From: JBJMHZ01 sp045807125
Lineage (GTDB): Bacteria; Actinomycetota; Actinomycetes; JAWWOL01
Length of the DNA stretch: 64,000 bases
Reading direction: 5' to 3'
NCBI GenBank assembly: GCA_045807125.1
Contig: JBJMHZ010000005.1
Span: 62,001 to 126,000, forward strand
Shown here: one piece after another, positions 14,235 to 23,251 of the stretch
How the letters are laid out: each line of letters begins with the position of its first letter
How positions within the stretch are numbered: position 1 is the stretch's first letter
Notes under the pieces: model-generated
What the model was told of the DNA's origin: nothing
What the model saw: the letters and a program-made list of their open reading frames with translations, nothing else
Database searches by the model: none
Made by a program: the position numbers and the translations under genes

Positions 14235-16759
14235 GCGAGCGCGATGACCACCCGCTGCTGCTGGTGATCGGCACGGGCGACCGCAACTACCGCGACTACC
14301 TGCTCCGGTCGATCCACGCCAGCTACCGGGTCCACCTGCTGCTCGGCGCCGAGCCGAGCTGGGAGCGGCAGTACGTGACCGGCTGGACCGTGCTCGACAT
14401 GAAGGGCACCATCGGCGCCGACCACATGATCGAGGCCGCCCGCGCGGTGACCGCGCACGAGCCGCTGTCCGGCGTGCTCACCTGGGACGAGGCGCGCATC
14501 CTGCAGGCGGCGAAGGTCGCCGCCGCGCTCGGCCTGCCCGGCGGCGACCCCGACATGGTGATGCGCTGCAGGGACAAGCACCTGACCCGCGAGGCGCTGG
14601 ACGCGGCCGGCGTCCCGCAGGCGAGATCCATCATGACCGGCAGCGTCGAGGAGGCGCTGAAGGTCGCCGAGCTGCTCGGCTACCCCGTCGTGGTGAAGCC
14701 GCGGGCGATGGCCGCCAGCCTCGGCGTGGTGCGGGTCGACACGCCGGAGCAGCTCACCGAGCGGTTCGCGTTCGCCAGGGACACGACGGTGCCGGGTGCC
14801 TGGCAGTACGACGCCGTGCTCGTCGAGGAGCACCTGACCGGCCCGGAGATCAGCGTCGACTCGGCGGTGCACCGCGGAGAGGTGCTGCCGCTCTTCCTTG
14901 CCCGCAAGGAGATCGGCTACCTGCCGTACTTCGAGGAGGTCGGCCACGTCGTGGACGCCGCCGACCCGCTGCTCGCCGACCCGGCGCTGCTGCGCGTCCT
15001 GCGGGACGCCCATGCCGCGCTCGGCTTCACCGACGGAATGACCCATGCCGAGCTGAAGCTCACTCCGGCCGGCCCGAAGATCGTCGAGGTCAACGCGCGG
15101 CTCGGCGGTGACCTCATCCCGTACCTCGGGCTGCGGGCGACCGGCATGGACCCCGGGCTCGCGGCCGCCGCGGTCGCGTGCGGGCAGCGGCCGGAGCTGG
15201 TGCCGGACCGGTCGCTGGTCGGCGCGGTGCGGTTCTTCTACGCCGAGGACGACGACACGACGATCGGCGCTGTCGAGGTGGACGAGGCGGCGCTGCCCGA
15301 GGGGGTGGACCGGGTCGTGCCGCTGGTCGAGCCGGGCGACGTGGTGTCCCCGCCCCCGAAGGGCTCGCTGTGGGGCCGGGTGGCGTACGCGACCGCGGTC
15401 GCCGGCACCGCGGCGGAGTGCGTCCTCGCGCTGGACGCGGCGCAGGCCGCGTTGACGATCGAGCCGATCAGTCCGATCCAGTGGGCAGGGACGGCAGAGC
15501 CCGCCCGGCCGGCGCGCGCGCTGCAACGCTGCGCGGTGATCGTCGATCCGCTCGGGACGGGGCAGGAGTACCCGCTGGCGTTCGGCGAGGCCGGCGTGGC
15601 GACGGTGGCCGTGATGGCCTTCCCCGAGCCGATCCAGCTGTACCGAGCCTCCTGGCACCCGGAGAACTTCGCGGCGATCCACTACTTCGACGGGGACGTG
15701 CGCAAGCTGGCAGATACGCTGCGCGGCTACGACCCGATCTGCCTCATCCCCGGATCCGAGACCGGAGTGGAGCTGGCCGAGCAGCTCGTCGAGCTGGTCG
15801 TGCCTGGCACCGGCCACGTCCCCGGGCTCGCCGCGGCCCGCCGGGACAAGTGGGCGATGGCGCAGGCACTGCGCGCGGCCGGCGTGCCCCACCTGCGCCA
15901 GCTCTGCAGCGCCGACCCGGACGAGATCGACAGCTGGCTCGCCGACACCGGGCTGGACCGCGAGCGGCTCGTCGTCAAGCCGCCGAAGAGCGCCGCCACC
16001 GACAACGTCCACTTCGTGCAAGTGGGCGCCGACTGGCGGCCGCTGTTCGACGAGATCCACGGCAAGATGAACGAGTTCGGGCTGCGCAACGACGCCGTGC
16101 TCGTCGAGGAGTTCGCCGAGGGCACCGAGTACCTGGTGGACAGCTACTCGGTGGACGGGCGGCACGGGCTGGTCGACGTCTGCCGGTACACGAAGCTGCA
16201 GAAGGGCGACCGGATCGGCATCTACGACCTGGTCGACTTCCTCCCGCCGGATCATCCCGACGTGCTCGAGCTGTGGCCGTACGCCCAGCAGGTGCTCGAC
16301 GCGGTGGGCATCCGCAATGGCTGCTGCCACTCCGAGGTCATCATCACCAAGGAGGGCCCGCGGCTGCTCGAGGTCGCCGCCCGCCCGGCCGGCGGCGGGC
16401 ACCAGATGATCGCGAGGATGGCCACTGGCAGCAACCACATCGCACGCACCGTTGCGCACCGGGTACTGGGCGAGTTCGAGGACAGCTACGAGCTCAAGCA
16501 GTACGTGTGCAGCGTCGTGCTCACCGCACCGTGCGCCGGGGTCTGGCGCAACGCGGAGATCTTCGACGCGGTCGACGAGCTCGCCACGTTCGACTGCAAG
16601 CACTTCTACTTCGGCACCGGGGACGCAGTGCCAGCCCCGGCGGGCCTGTCGAGCATGCTCGGCTGGGTCGTGCTCGCCACGACCGACAGGGAGGCGATGC
16701 ATGCGGACTACCGCCGCATCAAGCACCTGGAGCGGCAGATCCAGGTGGACGGCCCATGA
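14231..16759 (+). CDS. Tandem (double) ATP-grasp ligase
   Basis: An 842-residue protein made of two complete ATP-grasp modules. Module 1 (about 1-430) shows VVVKPRAMAASLGVV with Lys156, VLVEEHLTGPEISVDS and KIVEVNARLGGD. Module 2 (about 435-842) shows LVVKPPKSAATDNVHF, VLVEEFAEGTEYLVDS and RLLEVAARPAGGGH. Both keep the ATP-binding lysine and metal-binding Glu region, so both may be active. The arrangement could make two amide bonds in sequence, or one module may be structural. It is the last gene of the hydrazine operon and probably condenses the hydrazine amino acid with other amino acids. A related single-module enzyme lies at 40090. Double-module fusions outside carbamoyl-phosphate synthetase are uncommon. 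Confidence 0.83.
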   Translation: MSERDDHPLLLVIGTGDRNYRDYLLRSIHASYRVHLLLGAEPSWERQYVTGWTVLDMKGTIGADHMIEAARAVTAHEPLSGVLTWDEARILQAAKVAAALGLPGGDPDMVMRCRDKHLTREALDAAGVPQARSIMTGSVEEALKVAELLGYPVVVKPRAMAASLGVVRVDTPEQLTERFAFARDTTVPGAWQYDAVLVEEHLTGPEISVDSAVHRGEVLPLFLARKEIGYLPYFEEVGHVVDAADPLLADPALLRVLRDAHAALGFTDGMTHAELKLTPAGPKIVEVNARLGGDLIPYLGLRATGMDPGLAAAAVACGQRPELVPDRSLVGAVRFFYAEDDDTTIGAVEVDEAALPEGVDRVVPLVEPGDVVSPPPKGSLWGRVAYATAVAGTAAECVLALDAAQAALTIEPISPIQWAGTAEPARPARALQRCAVIVDPLGTGQEYPLAFGEAGVATVAVMAFPEPIQLYRASWHPENFAAIHYFDGDVRKLADTLRGYDPICLIPGSETGVELAEQLVELVVPGTGHVPGLAAARRDKWAMAQALRAAGVPHLRQLCSADPDEIDSWLADTGLDRERLVVKPPKSAATDNVHFVQVGADWRPLFDEIHGKMNEFGLRNDAVLVEEFAEGTEYLVDSYSVDGRHGLVDVCRYTKLQKGDRIGIYDLVDFLPPDHPDVLELWPYAQQVLDAVGIRNGCCHSEVIITKEGPRLLEVAARPAGGGHQMIARMATGSNHIARTVAHRVLGEFEDSYELKQYVCSVVLTAPCAGVWRNAEIFDAVDELATFDCKHFYFGTGDAVPAPAGLSSMLGWVVLATTDREAMHADYRRIKHLERQIQVDGP

Positions 16760-16841
16760 AGGACAGCGGTACCGCACGTACCGCGCATAACGAACGCATG
16801 TAACGCGTCCAACGGCAAACTGACCACAACCGGCCAGCAGA

Positions 16842-16871
16842 TACCGAAGACGCAGCAGCAGGTCTTCGGTA
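16842..16871 (+). terminator. Hairpin after the hydrazine operon
   Basis: A perfect 10-bp stem (TACCGAAGAC at 16842-16851 with its complement at 16862-16871) around a 10-base GCA-repeat loop, 82 bp after the double ATP-grasp stop. There is no T-run, which is usual for actinomycete terminators. It might alternatively act in the leader of the downstream secreted-protein gene. Confidence 0.5.
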
Positions 16872-16992
16872 CGTTACCGTGCAGTCCCGCAAGATCATGT
16901 CAGATCGGCTACGGCACTCGCGCCGCAGCCGCTCGGGCCGGGGGCCGAGCGTTGTTCCCGCGCCGAAGAGCGCAGGGAGAAGGGAGTCGTTC

Positions 16993-17934
16993 ATGCTCCT
17001 ATCACGCAAGATGCCACGTCGGCTCGTCGTTGCAGCGGCCGCAGGCTCCGCACTGGTGCTGGCCACGGCGACCGGGGCGGGAGCAAGCGGAAGCCCGTTC
17101 GCGCAGGCGAGCTACACGTCAGCATCGGCGTTCAAGGGTCACGCGCCCACCATCGACGTCAACGTGACGACCGACGGCGGGTTCTCGCTGCCCCGCCAGG
17201 TCCGGGCGGGGTTCGTCACCTTCCGCGTCAGCACTCCCGAGGACACCTACCACGGCTGGCAGGGCTTCCGGCTGGAGAACGGCGCGACGGTCGACCAGGT
17301 CATCCACGACTTCACCATCGGCGTGGCCGGCGAGACGTTGGAGGAGAACGCCGAGGGCGCCCAGGGGCTGCTGCGGGACGCGACGCTCGTCGGTGGCGTG
17401 GTGACCACCCCGGTCGCGCCGATCGAGGTCACCCTGCCGCTGGAGCGGGGCACCTACTACTTCTTCGACCTCGCCGACATCTTCAACGGCGTGACGCCGC
17501 GGGTGCACGCGCTGCGCGCGGTCGGCACCCCGAACTGGAAGGGCCTGCCGCGGTACAGCCAGGTCATCCAGACGGTCATGGACGGCATGGACCCTCGCTT
17601 CATCGCACCGACCGACCAGCACGCGGACGGCACGTACCTGGTGGTCAACTCGCCGAGCGACGAGATCCACGAGGCGGTCTGGCGCGCGGTGATCCCAGGC
17701 ACGACCGACGCGTACATCACGCAGTACTACAACGCGTTCCTGGCCGGGACGCCGATCGCACGGCCGTGGCTGGACTCGCAGCACGGCCTGCAGGCGATGT
17801 CGCCCAACCGGTTCGCGGTGATCCACATCGACCTGCCACCGGGTCAGTACGCGCTGCTGTGCCTGGTGCCGTCGGACGAGAGCGGCCTGCCGCACGCGTA
17901 CATCGGCATGCATGAGGTGGTGACGCTTCAGTAG
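16993..17934 (+). CDS. Secreted cupredoxin-like protein of unknown function
   Basis: A 313-residue exported protein. Residues 1-31 form a Sec signal peptide (basic start, then VVAAAAGSALVLATATGAG) with probable cleavage after an Ala-Ser segment. The mature part is beta-rich and ends with CLVPSDESGLPHAYIGM, a Cys-His-Met spacing like the copper loop of cupredoxins. Earlier His residues could supply the fourth ligand. Copper binding is inferred only from this pattern. ATG 16993 has AGGGAG six bases upstream; an upstream extension from 16879 has no such site. It is separated from the hydrazine operon by 233 bp and a hairpin and followed by a strong terminator, so it is probably a monocistronic gene unrelated to the pathway. 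Confidence 0.65.
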   Translation: MLLSRKMPRRLVVAAAAGSALVLATATGAGASGSPFAQASYTSASAFKGHAPTIDVNVTTDGGFSLPRQVRAGFVTFRVSTPEDTYHGWQGFRLENGATVDQVIHDFTIGVAGETLEENAEGAQGLLRDATLVGGVVTTPVAPIEVTLPLERGTYYFFDLADIFNGVTPRVHALRAVGTPNWKGLPRYSQVIQTVMDGMDPRFIAPTDQHADGTYLVVNSPSDEIHEAVWRAVIPGTTDAYITQYYNAFLAGTPIARPWLDSQHGLQAMSPNRFAVIHIDLPPGQYALLCLVPSDESGLPHAYIGMHEVVTLQ

Positions 17935-17952
17935 CCGCGGTCGCCGCAGCGC

Positions 17953-17989
17953 TCGGCGGGGGCTCCCGATCACTGGGAGCCCCCGCCGA
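17953..17989 (+). terminator. Strong rho-independent-type hairpin
   Basis: A perfect 15-bp GC-rich stem (17953-17967 with 17975-17989) and seven-base loop, 18 bp after the stop of the secreted-protein gene. No T-tract, as is typical for high-GC actinomycetes. Confidence 0.8.
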
Positions 17990-18037
17990 TCACGTACGGG
18001 GGTGGAACGCCGCGGGCCGGCCAGCCGTCTCACGTCC

Positions 18038-18445
18038 ATGACTCGCCTCGCGCCTTGCCTCGCGGCGCTCGCCGCCGCCGTGCTGCTCGCGGGCTGCGGC
18101 AGCGCGGCCGGCACGGCTGGCTCGAGCAGCTCGGCCGGACCGGGGTCGGCGCATGTCGTGGGGACGGTGACCGCAGGACCGACCTGCCCGGTCGTGCAGG
18201 CCGGCAGCGCATGCCCCGACCGGCCGGTGCCCGGCGCCCGGGTGCAGGCCCTGCGCGCCGGGTCGGTCGTGGCCACGACGAGGACCGACGCGACAGGTGC
18301 GTTCCGGCTCGATCTCGAACCTGGTGCGTACGCCATCGTCGCCACCAACGTGGGTGGCTACCGGTCAACCGCCGAGAGGCAGGTATCGATCCTCGCCGGG
18401 CAGCGGGCGACGGTGGACCTGGTGCTCGACACCGGCATCCGGTGA
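18038..18445 (+). CDS. Lipoprotein with carboxypeptidase-regulatory-like domain
   Basis: A 135-residue exported lipoprotein. The lipobox LLAGC is at the end of a hydrophobic signal segment, followed by a Ser/Gly-rich linker and a single compact beta domain with ARVQALRAG, TRTDATGAFRLDLEPGAYAI and ATVDLVLDTG, the pattern of carboxypeptidase-regulatory-like (CNA-B/transthyretin-like) folds. ATG 18038 is chosen because it gives a standard lipoprotein signal; GTG 18002 would add 12 residues. It would be anchored to the outer face of the membrane. No enzymatic motif is visible and the neighbours give no clue to partners. Confidence 0.72.
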   Translation: MTRLAPCLAALAAAVLLAGCGSAAGTAGSSSSAGPGSAHVVGTVTAGPTCPVVQAGSACPDRPVPGARVQALRAGSVVATTRTDATGAFRLDLEPGAYAIVATNVGGYRSTAERQVSILAGQRATVDLVLDTGIR

Positions 18446-18485
18446 CGCCGGCGCACGCCCGTGCCGGCGATGCTCATGACGTCCT

Positions 18486-18788
18486 TCACCACCGGGCCGG
18501 CGGCGGCCGGTTGGCGATGCTCGTAGCGGGGTCGACCCCACCGACCGGGCCAGACCGCAGCGCGTCGCCGACCCCGAGCGGGTCGAGCGGCACGGTGGGG
18601 ACGCGCCGCCAGATGTCCCTGAGCGCCCACGGGACGACCACGACCGTCCACAGCACCAGACCGTAGAACCCGAACCCTCCCGTACCGAAGGCGAACCACG
18701 CGTCCGGCACGCACACCAGCACGGTCGCGACGATGCGCCCGACCGGCCCGAACGTGACATCGGAGCGGGCCCACCGGCTGTACCTCAT
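18486..18788 (-). CDS. Small two-helix membrane protein
   Basis: A 100-residue hydrophobic protein convergent with the lipoprotein gene. Two membrane segments are likely (GRIVATVLVCVPDAWFAFG and FYGLVLWTVVVVPWAL), followed by a polar Pro-rich tail. The ATG at 18788 begins MRYSRWARSDV. The frame stays open further upstream (a GTG near 18847 is possible), and no clear ribosome-binding site decides between them. Not assigned to a known family. Confidence 0.5.
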   Translation of the reverse strand: MRYSRWARSDVTFGPVGRIVATVLVCVPDAWFAFGTGGFGFYGLVLWTVVVVPWALRDIWRRVPTVPLDPLGVGDALRSGPVGGVDPATSIANRPPPARW

Positions 18789-18956
18789 CCGAGGCGGCCG
18801 CGTGGTGCCCGCACCGCTGCGGGCGGGCGGAGGGTCGGTCAGCACAGCAGGAGCATCGGCACGCCGTCCGGCCCGCTGAACGCCCCGGTGCGAGGGCACA
18901 GGGACCGTACAGGTTGCGCCCAGGCGGGCGGGAGGCTCGGCGGCGAGAAATGCTGC

Positions 18957-20360
18957 ATGACATCGACCGCCTTGCCTCGACCGGACGTCGCGCCGGCCAT
19001 GGTGAGCGTGACCGGTCCGCGGCCGGCTCCCGGTCAGGCGCCCGGCCGAGGCGCGCACCCGGGCGCCGTGCTCGCGCTCGTCGCCGCCGGGGCGCTGGCC
19101 GTCATGCTGCTCTGGTGGCACGACGCCCCGTCGATCTCCGGCTTCGGCGACTAGCTCACCAATGCCGGGCGGATCAGCGGCCTGCTCGCCGGCTACGGCG
19201 TGGTCGTGCTCGTCGCGCTGATGGCCCGCCTTCCACCGCTGGAGCGCGGCATCGGCACCGACCGGCTGGCCCGCTGGCACGCGACGGGAGGCCGGTACGT
19301 GGTGAGCCTGGTCGTCGCGCACGGGCTGCTCATCACGTGGGGGTACGCGGTCACCGCGCGCATCGACGTGGTCAGCCAGACGAGGACGCTGCTGCTGAGC
19401 TACCCGGACGTGCTCATGGCCAGCGTCGCCGGGCTGCTGCTGCTCGGCGTCGGCCTCGTCTCGATGCGCGCGGCGCGCCGGCGCATGCGCTACGAGACCT
19501 GGTACTACCTGCACCTCTACACGTACGTGGCGGTCGCGCTCGCCTTCAGCCATCAGTTCGCGACCGGGGCGGACTTCATGACCGACCGCGCGGCGCGCGT
19601 GGCCTGGGGCGGCATGTACGCCGTCGTCGCCGCCGCCATCCTCTGGTACCGGCTCGCCGTCCCGCTCCGGCAGGCGCTCCGGCAGCGACTGCGCGTCGAG
19701 TCCGTCCGCGAGGAGGCACCGGGCGTCGTCTCCGTCGTGATCGCCGGCCCGCACGTGCACGAGCTCGCTGCGCAAGCGGGTCAGTTCTTCCGCTGGCGGT
19801 TCCTCGCCAGGAGCATGTGGTGGGCGTCGAACCCGTACTCGCTGTCCGCCGCGCCGCTGCCGGATCGGCTGCGCATCACCGCGAAGGCCCTCGGCGACCA
19901 CAGCGCCGGGCTGAGGACGTTGCGGCCCGGTACGCGGGTGGTCGCCGAGGGGCCGTACGGCGCGCTGACGCCGGCCCGCCGCACCCGGCGGAAGGTGCTG
20001 CTGATCGCGGGCGGCGTGGGCATCACGCCGCTGCGCGCGCTGCTCCAGGCGCTGCCGGCCGCTCCTGGCGAGCTCACCCTCGTGTACCGCGCCGGCCGCG
20101 ACCACGAGGTGGTGCTCCGCGACGAGCTGACGGCGCTCGCGCAGGCTCGGGGAGCGCGGCTGCACATCGTCACCGGGCACCGCTCCGAGCTCGGCTACGA
20201 CCCGCTGTCCGCGCCGTCGCTGATCCGCAACGTTCCGGACCTGGCCGGGCACGACGCGTACGTGTGCGGGCCGGCCGGGATGACGGCCGCCGTCATCGGC
20301 GCGCTGCGCGCCGCGAAGGTGCCGCGCCGGTGCATCCACTCCGAGAGCTTCGAGCTCTGA
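18957..20360 (+). pseudogene. Ferric-reductase-like membrane flavoprotein, interrupted by in-frame TAG
   Basis: The reading frame from ATG 18957 to TGA 20358 encodes one protein of the ferric reductase/ferredoxin-NADP reductase type but has an amber TAG at 19152-19154 (codon 66). Translation reads SISGFGD-stop-LTNAGR. Homologues have Trp at this position (GDWLT-like), so one G-to-A change turned TGG into TAG. Downstream the frame is intact: heme-type transmembrane helices (YVVSLVVAHGLLITWGY, WYYLHLYTYVAVALAFSHQ), the FAD segment RWRFLARSMWWASNPYSL, the NAD site LLIAGGVGITPL and the C-terminal YVCGPAGM. Neighbouring FMN-binding and ApbE genes show it belongs to a membrane electron-transfer operon. 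Possible explanations are a recent nonsense mutation, re-initiation at GTG 19200, readthrough or a sequencing error. Confidence 0.75.
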
Positions 20361-20390
20361 TCCGTCCGACCCTTGGAAAGCAGGATTGCC

Positions 20391-20894
20391 ATGAAGCGCG
20401 CAGCGCTCGCGATCGTGGGAACGATCGCCTCCCTCGTGCTGCTGCTGTCGTTCAAGGCGCACACCCAGGCCGCGTCCACGACGCCACCCGCCGCCGTCAG
20501 CGGTGGCGGGACCAGCAGCGCATCGGGCACGTCGGGCGGCTCGTCATCGGCGAGCCCCACGACGTCGCCCAGCTCGACGGGCTCGACGGGCTCGACGGGC
20601 TCGACGGGCTCGACGACCGCGAGGGCCTACACCGGTGCCGCCGCCGACACCCGCTACGGCCCCGTCCAGGTGCGGATCACCGTCCGCAACGGCAAGGTCA
20701 CCGCCGTCACCGCGATCGAGTACCCGATGTCCGACCCGCGCGACGCGCAGATCAACGCCTACGCGATCCCGGCGCTCGACCAGGAGGCCACGTCGGCGGG
20801 CAGCGCGGGCATCGACATGATCTCCGGCGCCACCTACACCAGCGAGGGCTACCTCTCCTCGCTGCAGAGCGCGCTCGACCAGGCCGGGCTGTGA
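20391..20894 (+). CDS. Exported FMN-binding-domain protein
   Basis: A 167-residue protein with an N-terminal membrane/signal segment (LAIVGTIASLVLLLSFKAH), a long Ser/Thr/Gly linker, and a C-terminal FMN-binding domain. The domain carries YGPVQVRITVRNGKVTAV and the acceptor-type segment ISGATYTSEGY, in which the second Thr of SGATYTS is the residue that ApbE flavinylates. The next gene encodes ApbE, so this is its likely substrate; covalent FMN would take electrons from the membrane reductase encoded upstream. AGGA lies six bases before ATG 20391. Function is in extracytoplasmic electron transfer; terminal acceptor unknown. Confidence 0.83.
   Translation: MKRAALAIVGTIASLVLLLSFKAHTQAASTTPPAAVSGGGTSSASGTSGGSSSASPTTSPSSTGSTGSTGSTGSTTARAYTGAAADTRYGPVQVRITVRNGKVTAVTAIEYPMSDPRDAQINAYAIPALDQEATSAGSAGIDMISGATYTSEGYLSSLQSALDQAGL
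20572..20616 (+). repeat. Five tandem 9-bp repeats in the FMN-protein linker
   Basis: Unit GCTCGACGG is repeated five times (the last ends in A), encoding the Thr-Gly-Ser tract of the flexible linker. Perfect short units of this kind can expand or contract by slippage and alter linker length in steps of three residues. Confidence 0.9.
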
Positions 20895-21724
20895 CGGCAC
20901 CGGCGGCCGGTCGGCCGGAGAGCGCGCGCACGGTCCACGTCGAGCACTGCATGGGCACCGCGTTCACCATCGACATCCGCGATCCCGGCGAGTGGTCGGA
21001 GGCCATCGCCGCGGTCGTCTCGTGGCTGCACCTCGTCGACGCGACGTTCAGCACGTACCGCCACGACAGCGACATCAGCCGGATCAGGCGTGGCGGGCTC
21101 CGCGTCGCCGACGCCGCTCCGGATGTCGCGACCGTGCTCGGCCTGTGCGCGCGAGCGCAGCGGGTGACGGACGGCTTCTTCACCTCGCTCCCGCACGGGC
21201 AGCTCGATCCGACCGGTCTCGTGAAGGGCTGGTCGATCGAGCGGGCCAGCGAGCTGCTGCGCGCGCGAGGGTCGGGCAACCATGCGGTCAACGGCGGTGG
21301 GGACATGCAGCTCGCCGGCGAGGCCGCGCCCGGCCGGCCATGGACCGTCGGGATCAGCGACCCGCACGACCGGTCGCGCGTGCTGTGCACCGTGAGCGGG
21401 CGCGGCGTTGCCGTCGCCACGTCGGGCGTCGGCGAGCGCGGCCGGCACATCGTCGACCCGTTCATCGGGCGCGAGGCAACCGGGCTGGCCGCCGTCACCG
21501 TCATCGGGCCTGCGCTGACCGACGCCGACGCGTACGCGACCGCCGCCGTCGCCATGGGACCCGGCGCGCGCGCGTGGGTGGAGTCCCTCGACGGGCACGA
21601 CGCGCTGCTCGTCGCCGATGACGGCAGCGTGCGCTGCACGTCCGGCTGGCTCCGCCGCACCGCAGGGTGGAGAATCCAGGTGCACGAGGGAGCCCCGTTC
21701 CCCTGCGGAGGGAGAGTCCCGTGA
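20891..21724 (+). CDS. apbE: FAD:protein FMN transferase ApbE
   Basis: A 277-residue ApbE family enzyme, which transfers FMN from FAD to a Thr of FMN-binding proteins outside the membrane. Recognisable segments are the N-terminal MGTAFTIDIRD, STYRHDSDISRI, DPTGLVKGWSIERA, the FAD-contacting NGGGDMQLAG, VAVATSGVGERGRHIVDP and the metal-binding TDADAYATAAVAMG. GTG 20891 overlaps the stop of the FMN-binding protein gene (GTGA), matching the pairing of enzyme and substrate. No signal peptide is evident, so the modification may occur before export or the start may be internal to a longer product. Confidence 0.88.
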   Translation: MTAPAAGRPESARTVHVEHCMGTAFTIDIRDPGEWSEAIAAVVSWLHLVDATFSTYRHDSDISRIRRGGLRVADAAPDVATVLGLCARAQRVTDGFFTSLPHGQLDPTGLVKGWSIERASELLRARGSGNHAVNGGGDMQLAGEAAPGRPWTVGISDPHDRSRVLCTVSGRGVAVATSGVGERGRHIVDPFIGREATGLAAVTVIGPALTDADAYATAAVAMGPGARAWVESLDGHDALLVADDGSVRCTSGWLRRTAGWRIQVHEGAPFPCGGRVP

Positions 21725-21873
21725 CGGACCACAAGGACGAGGAAGAGCTGCGCGAGGAAGCGCGCAAGCGGATCGAGGAGATGCCGGCCGAGACGGCTCT
21801 CGGCAACCGCGACCCGGAGGGCGGCGGGAAGGGCGATCCCGCCGACTACGAGGGAGGCACCGCCAAGCCCTAG
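21721..21873 (+). CDS. Small charged hypothetical protein
   Basis: A 50-residue acidic/basic peptide (DHKDEEELREEARKRIEEM, then a Gly/Asp-rich tail) starting at GTG 21721, which overlaps the apbE stop and follows a GGAGGGAG site. The first half is predicted helical. It resembles small actinobacterial proteins of unknown function; translational coupling to apbE supports that it is real. Confidence 0.6.
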   Translation: MTDHKDEEELREEARKRIEEMPAETALGNRDPEGGGKGDPADYEGGTAKP

Positions 21874-21907
21874 CGGCGATCTCGGCGCCAGCGACGCAGC
21901 GGCTCGA

Positions 21908-23251
21908 TCAGTGCGGCCCGCTCCCGCTGTAGACCTCGCGCAGCTCGCCACCGTGGTGAGAGCACCGACCCGACCGGCCGCCGGACATGCTGTACGTCCC
22001 GTCGCTGCACTCGATCATGTAACCGACGCCGTTGTCGAAGTAGTCGATGCAGTCGAAGTAGCCGCACACGTCCGGTGCCGGGTGATAGATGAGCGAGCCG
22101 CTGCCGCAGAAGTTGTAGCCCCACGGGTTCTTCGGCGCGCCACACGTGGAGGGCACCGCGTGCGTCGGCTTCGGGGTGGGCGTCGGCGTGGGCTTGACGG
22201 TCGGCCTCGGCGCGGTCGTCCGGACGGGAGCCGGCCGTGGCGACCGCGGACGGCTCGGGGTCGGCCGTGCCGTCCTCGCCGGCCGTGAGGTGACCACCGC
22301 CTGCGGCGACGCGGCCGAGGAAGGGCTGCTGACCGGCGGCTGCGCCGCGCTCGAGGAGGTGGCGCCCGCCGCCGGGGTAGCGTCGATCGTCCGACCAGTT
22401 GCGCTCGACACGGGCTGCTGCCCGTTCCCGCCGCTGAGCGCACCGATCACCAGCAGGGTCACCAGCACGGTGGCGAAGCCCTGCAGCACGCGCCATCCCC
22501 GTGGCCATCCGGGCCGCCCGAAGCAGAGGGTGCGGAGCGCGCCGAGCGCGCCCATGACGCCCGACGGCGCATCGTCCGGTCCGACGAGGCGCGGCTCAGC
22601 CGGCTTGATCCGCTCGTGCTGCTGCTGCTCGTCGCGGAGCTGCGCGAGGAAGGCCTCGCGGCTATCCTGGAAATCGGCCAGGGCCAGCGAGACGTAGAAC
22701 CGGAATGCGGTTGCCTGCGAGGCGTCATAGAGCAGTCCCGACACCTTCTGCCGGTTCGAGACATGCATGAGCGTGAACGGGCGACTGGCATCGTGCTGGA
22801 CGCCCAGCATCTTGCTGAACGCCCATTCGCGGCTGTTGCGACTGCCTTGGAGGATCACTCGCCGGTTAGTGATCGTTACCGCGCCCTGGTCGGTCACCTT
22901 GTGCTGCTCCGGGCCGGGGACGTAGCTGCCCCGGCTGGCCCCGACGCTGTAGCGAATGCCCTTCGCGATGCGGAAGGAGAAGCCGCTGTAACCGCCCACG
23001 TACTGCCCCGGTCCGCGCTGCACCTCGACGAGGGACACCGCAGGCAGCTCGAAGTACGCGCTCTCGCCACGCTTGAGCACGACCGAGCCGGTGGGCCGGC
23101 CGTGGTAATCCTGAGCGGTTCTCGTCATGTGCGCGAGCTCGTCGGCATCGGTGCGCCAGGCCGCGACGGCAACCTCGTACGCAGCGGCTCGCTTGGCATT
23201 CTCCCGCGCCGCCCAGCGGTCTCGCCTGCTTCGCGCCGACGTATCGGACAT
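21908..23251 (-). CDS. Membrane-anchored protein with C-terminal DUF3761-like domain
   Basis: A 447-residue protein. Residues 1-230 form a soluble domain with a bacterial-PH-like look (VTITNRRVILQGSRNSREWAFSKM), a single membrane helix follows (VLQGFATVLVTLLVIGAL), then a long Ser/Pro/Thr linker with PTPTPTPKPT. It ends in a Cys-rich domain (CGYFDCIDYF, IECSDGTYSMSGGRSG, CSHHGG) matching DUF3761. The orientation is probably cytoplasmic N-terminus and exported C-terminus. ATG 23251 is preceded by GGGGAG; an upstream ATG at 23281 lacks one. Function unknown; possibly cell-envelope binding through the small disulfide domain. Confidence 0.72.
   Translation of the reverse strand: MSDTSARSRRDRWAARENAKRAAAYEVAVAAWRTDADELAHMTRTAQDYHGRPTGSVVLKRGESAYFELPAVSLVEVQRGPGQYVGGYSGFSFRIAKGIRYSVGASRGSYVPGPEQHKVTDQGAVTITNRRVILQGSRNSREWAFSKMLGVQHDASRPFTLMHVSNRQKVSGLLYDASQATAFRFYVSLALADFQDSREAFLAQLRDEQQQHERIKPAEPRLVGPDDAPSGVMGALGALRTLCFGRPGWPRGWRVLQGFATVLVTLLVIGALSGGNGQQPVSSATGRTIDATPAAGATSSSAAQPPVSSPSSAASPQAVVTSRPARTARPTPSRPRSPRPAPVRTTAPRPTVKPTPTPTPKPTHAVPSTCGAPKNPWGYNFCGSGSLIYHPAPDVCGYFDCIDYFDNGVGYMIECSDGTYSMSGGRSGRCSHHGGELREVYSGSGPH

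Noticed and set aside
13916..16777. Very long minus-strand open frame opposite the double ATP-grasp gene (similarly 43695-46439, 46064-48934, 4364-6400 and 6792-8876)
   Set aside because: High-GC codon bias leaves the antisense frame open. The translations are Arg/Val/Gly/Asp/His-rich with no family resemblance, while the plus-strand readings show full conserved domains.
20572..20616. Tandem repeats as a possible CRISPR or regulatory array
   Set aside because: Nine-bp units without spacers, in frame inside a Ser/Thr/Gly linker; a coding microsatellite.
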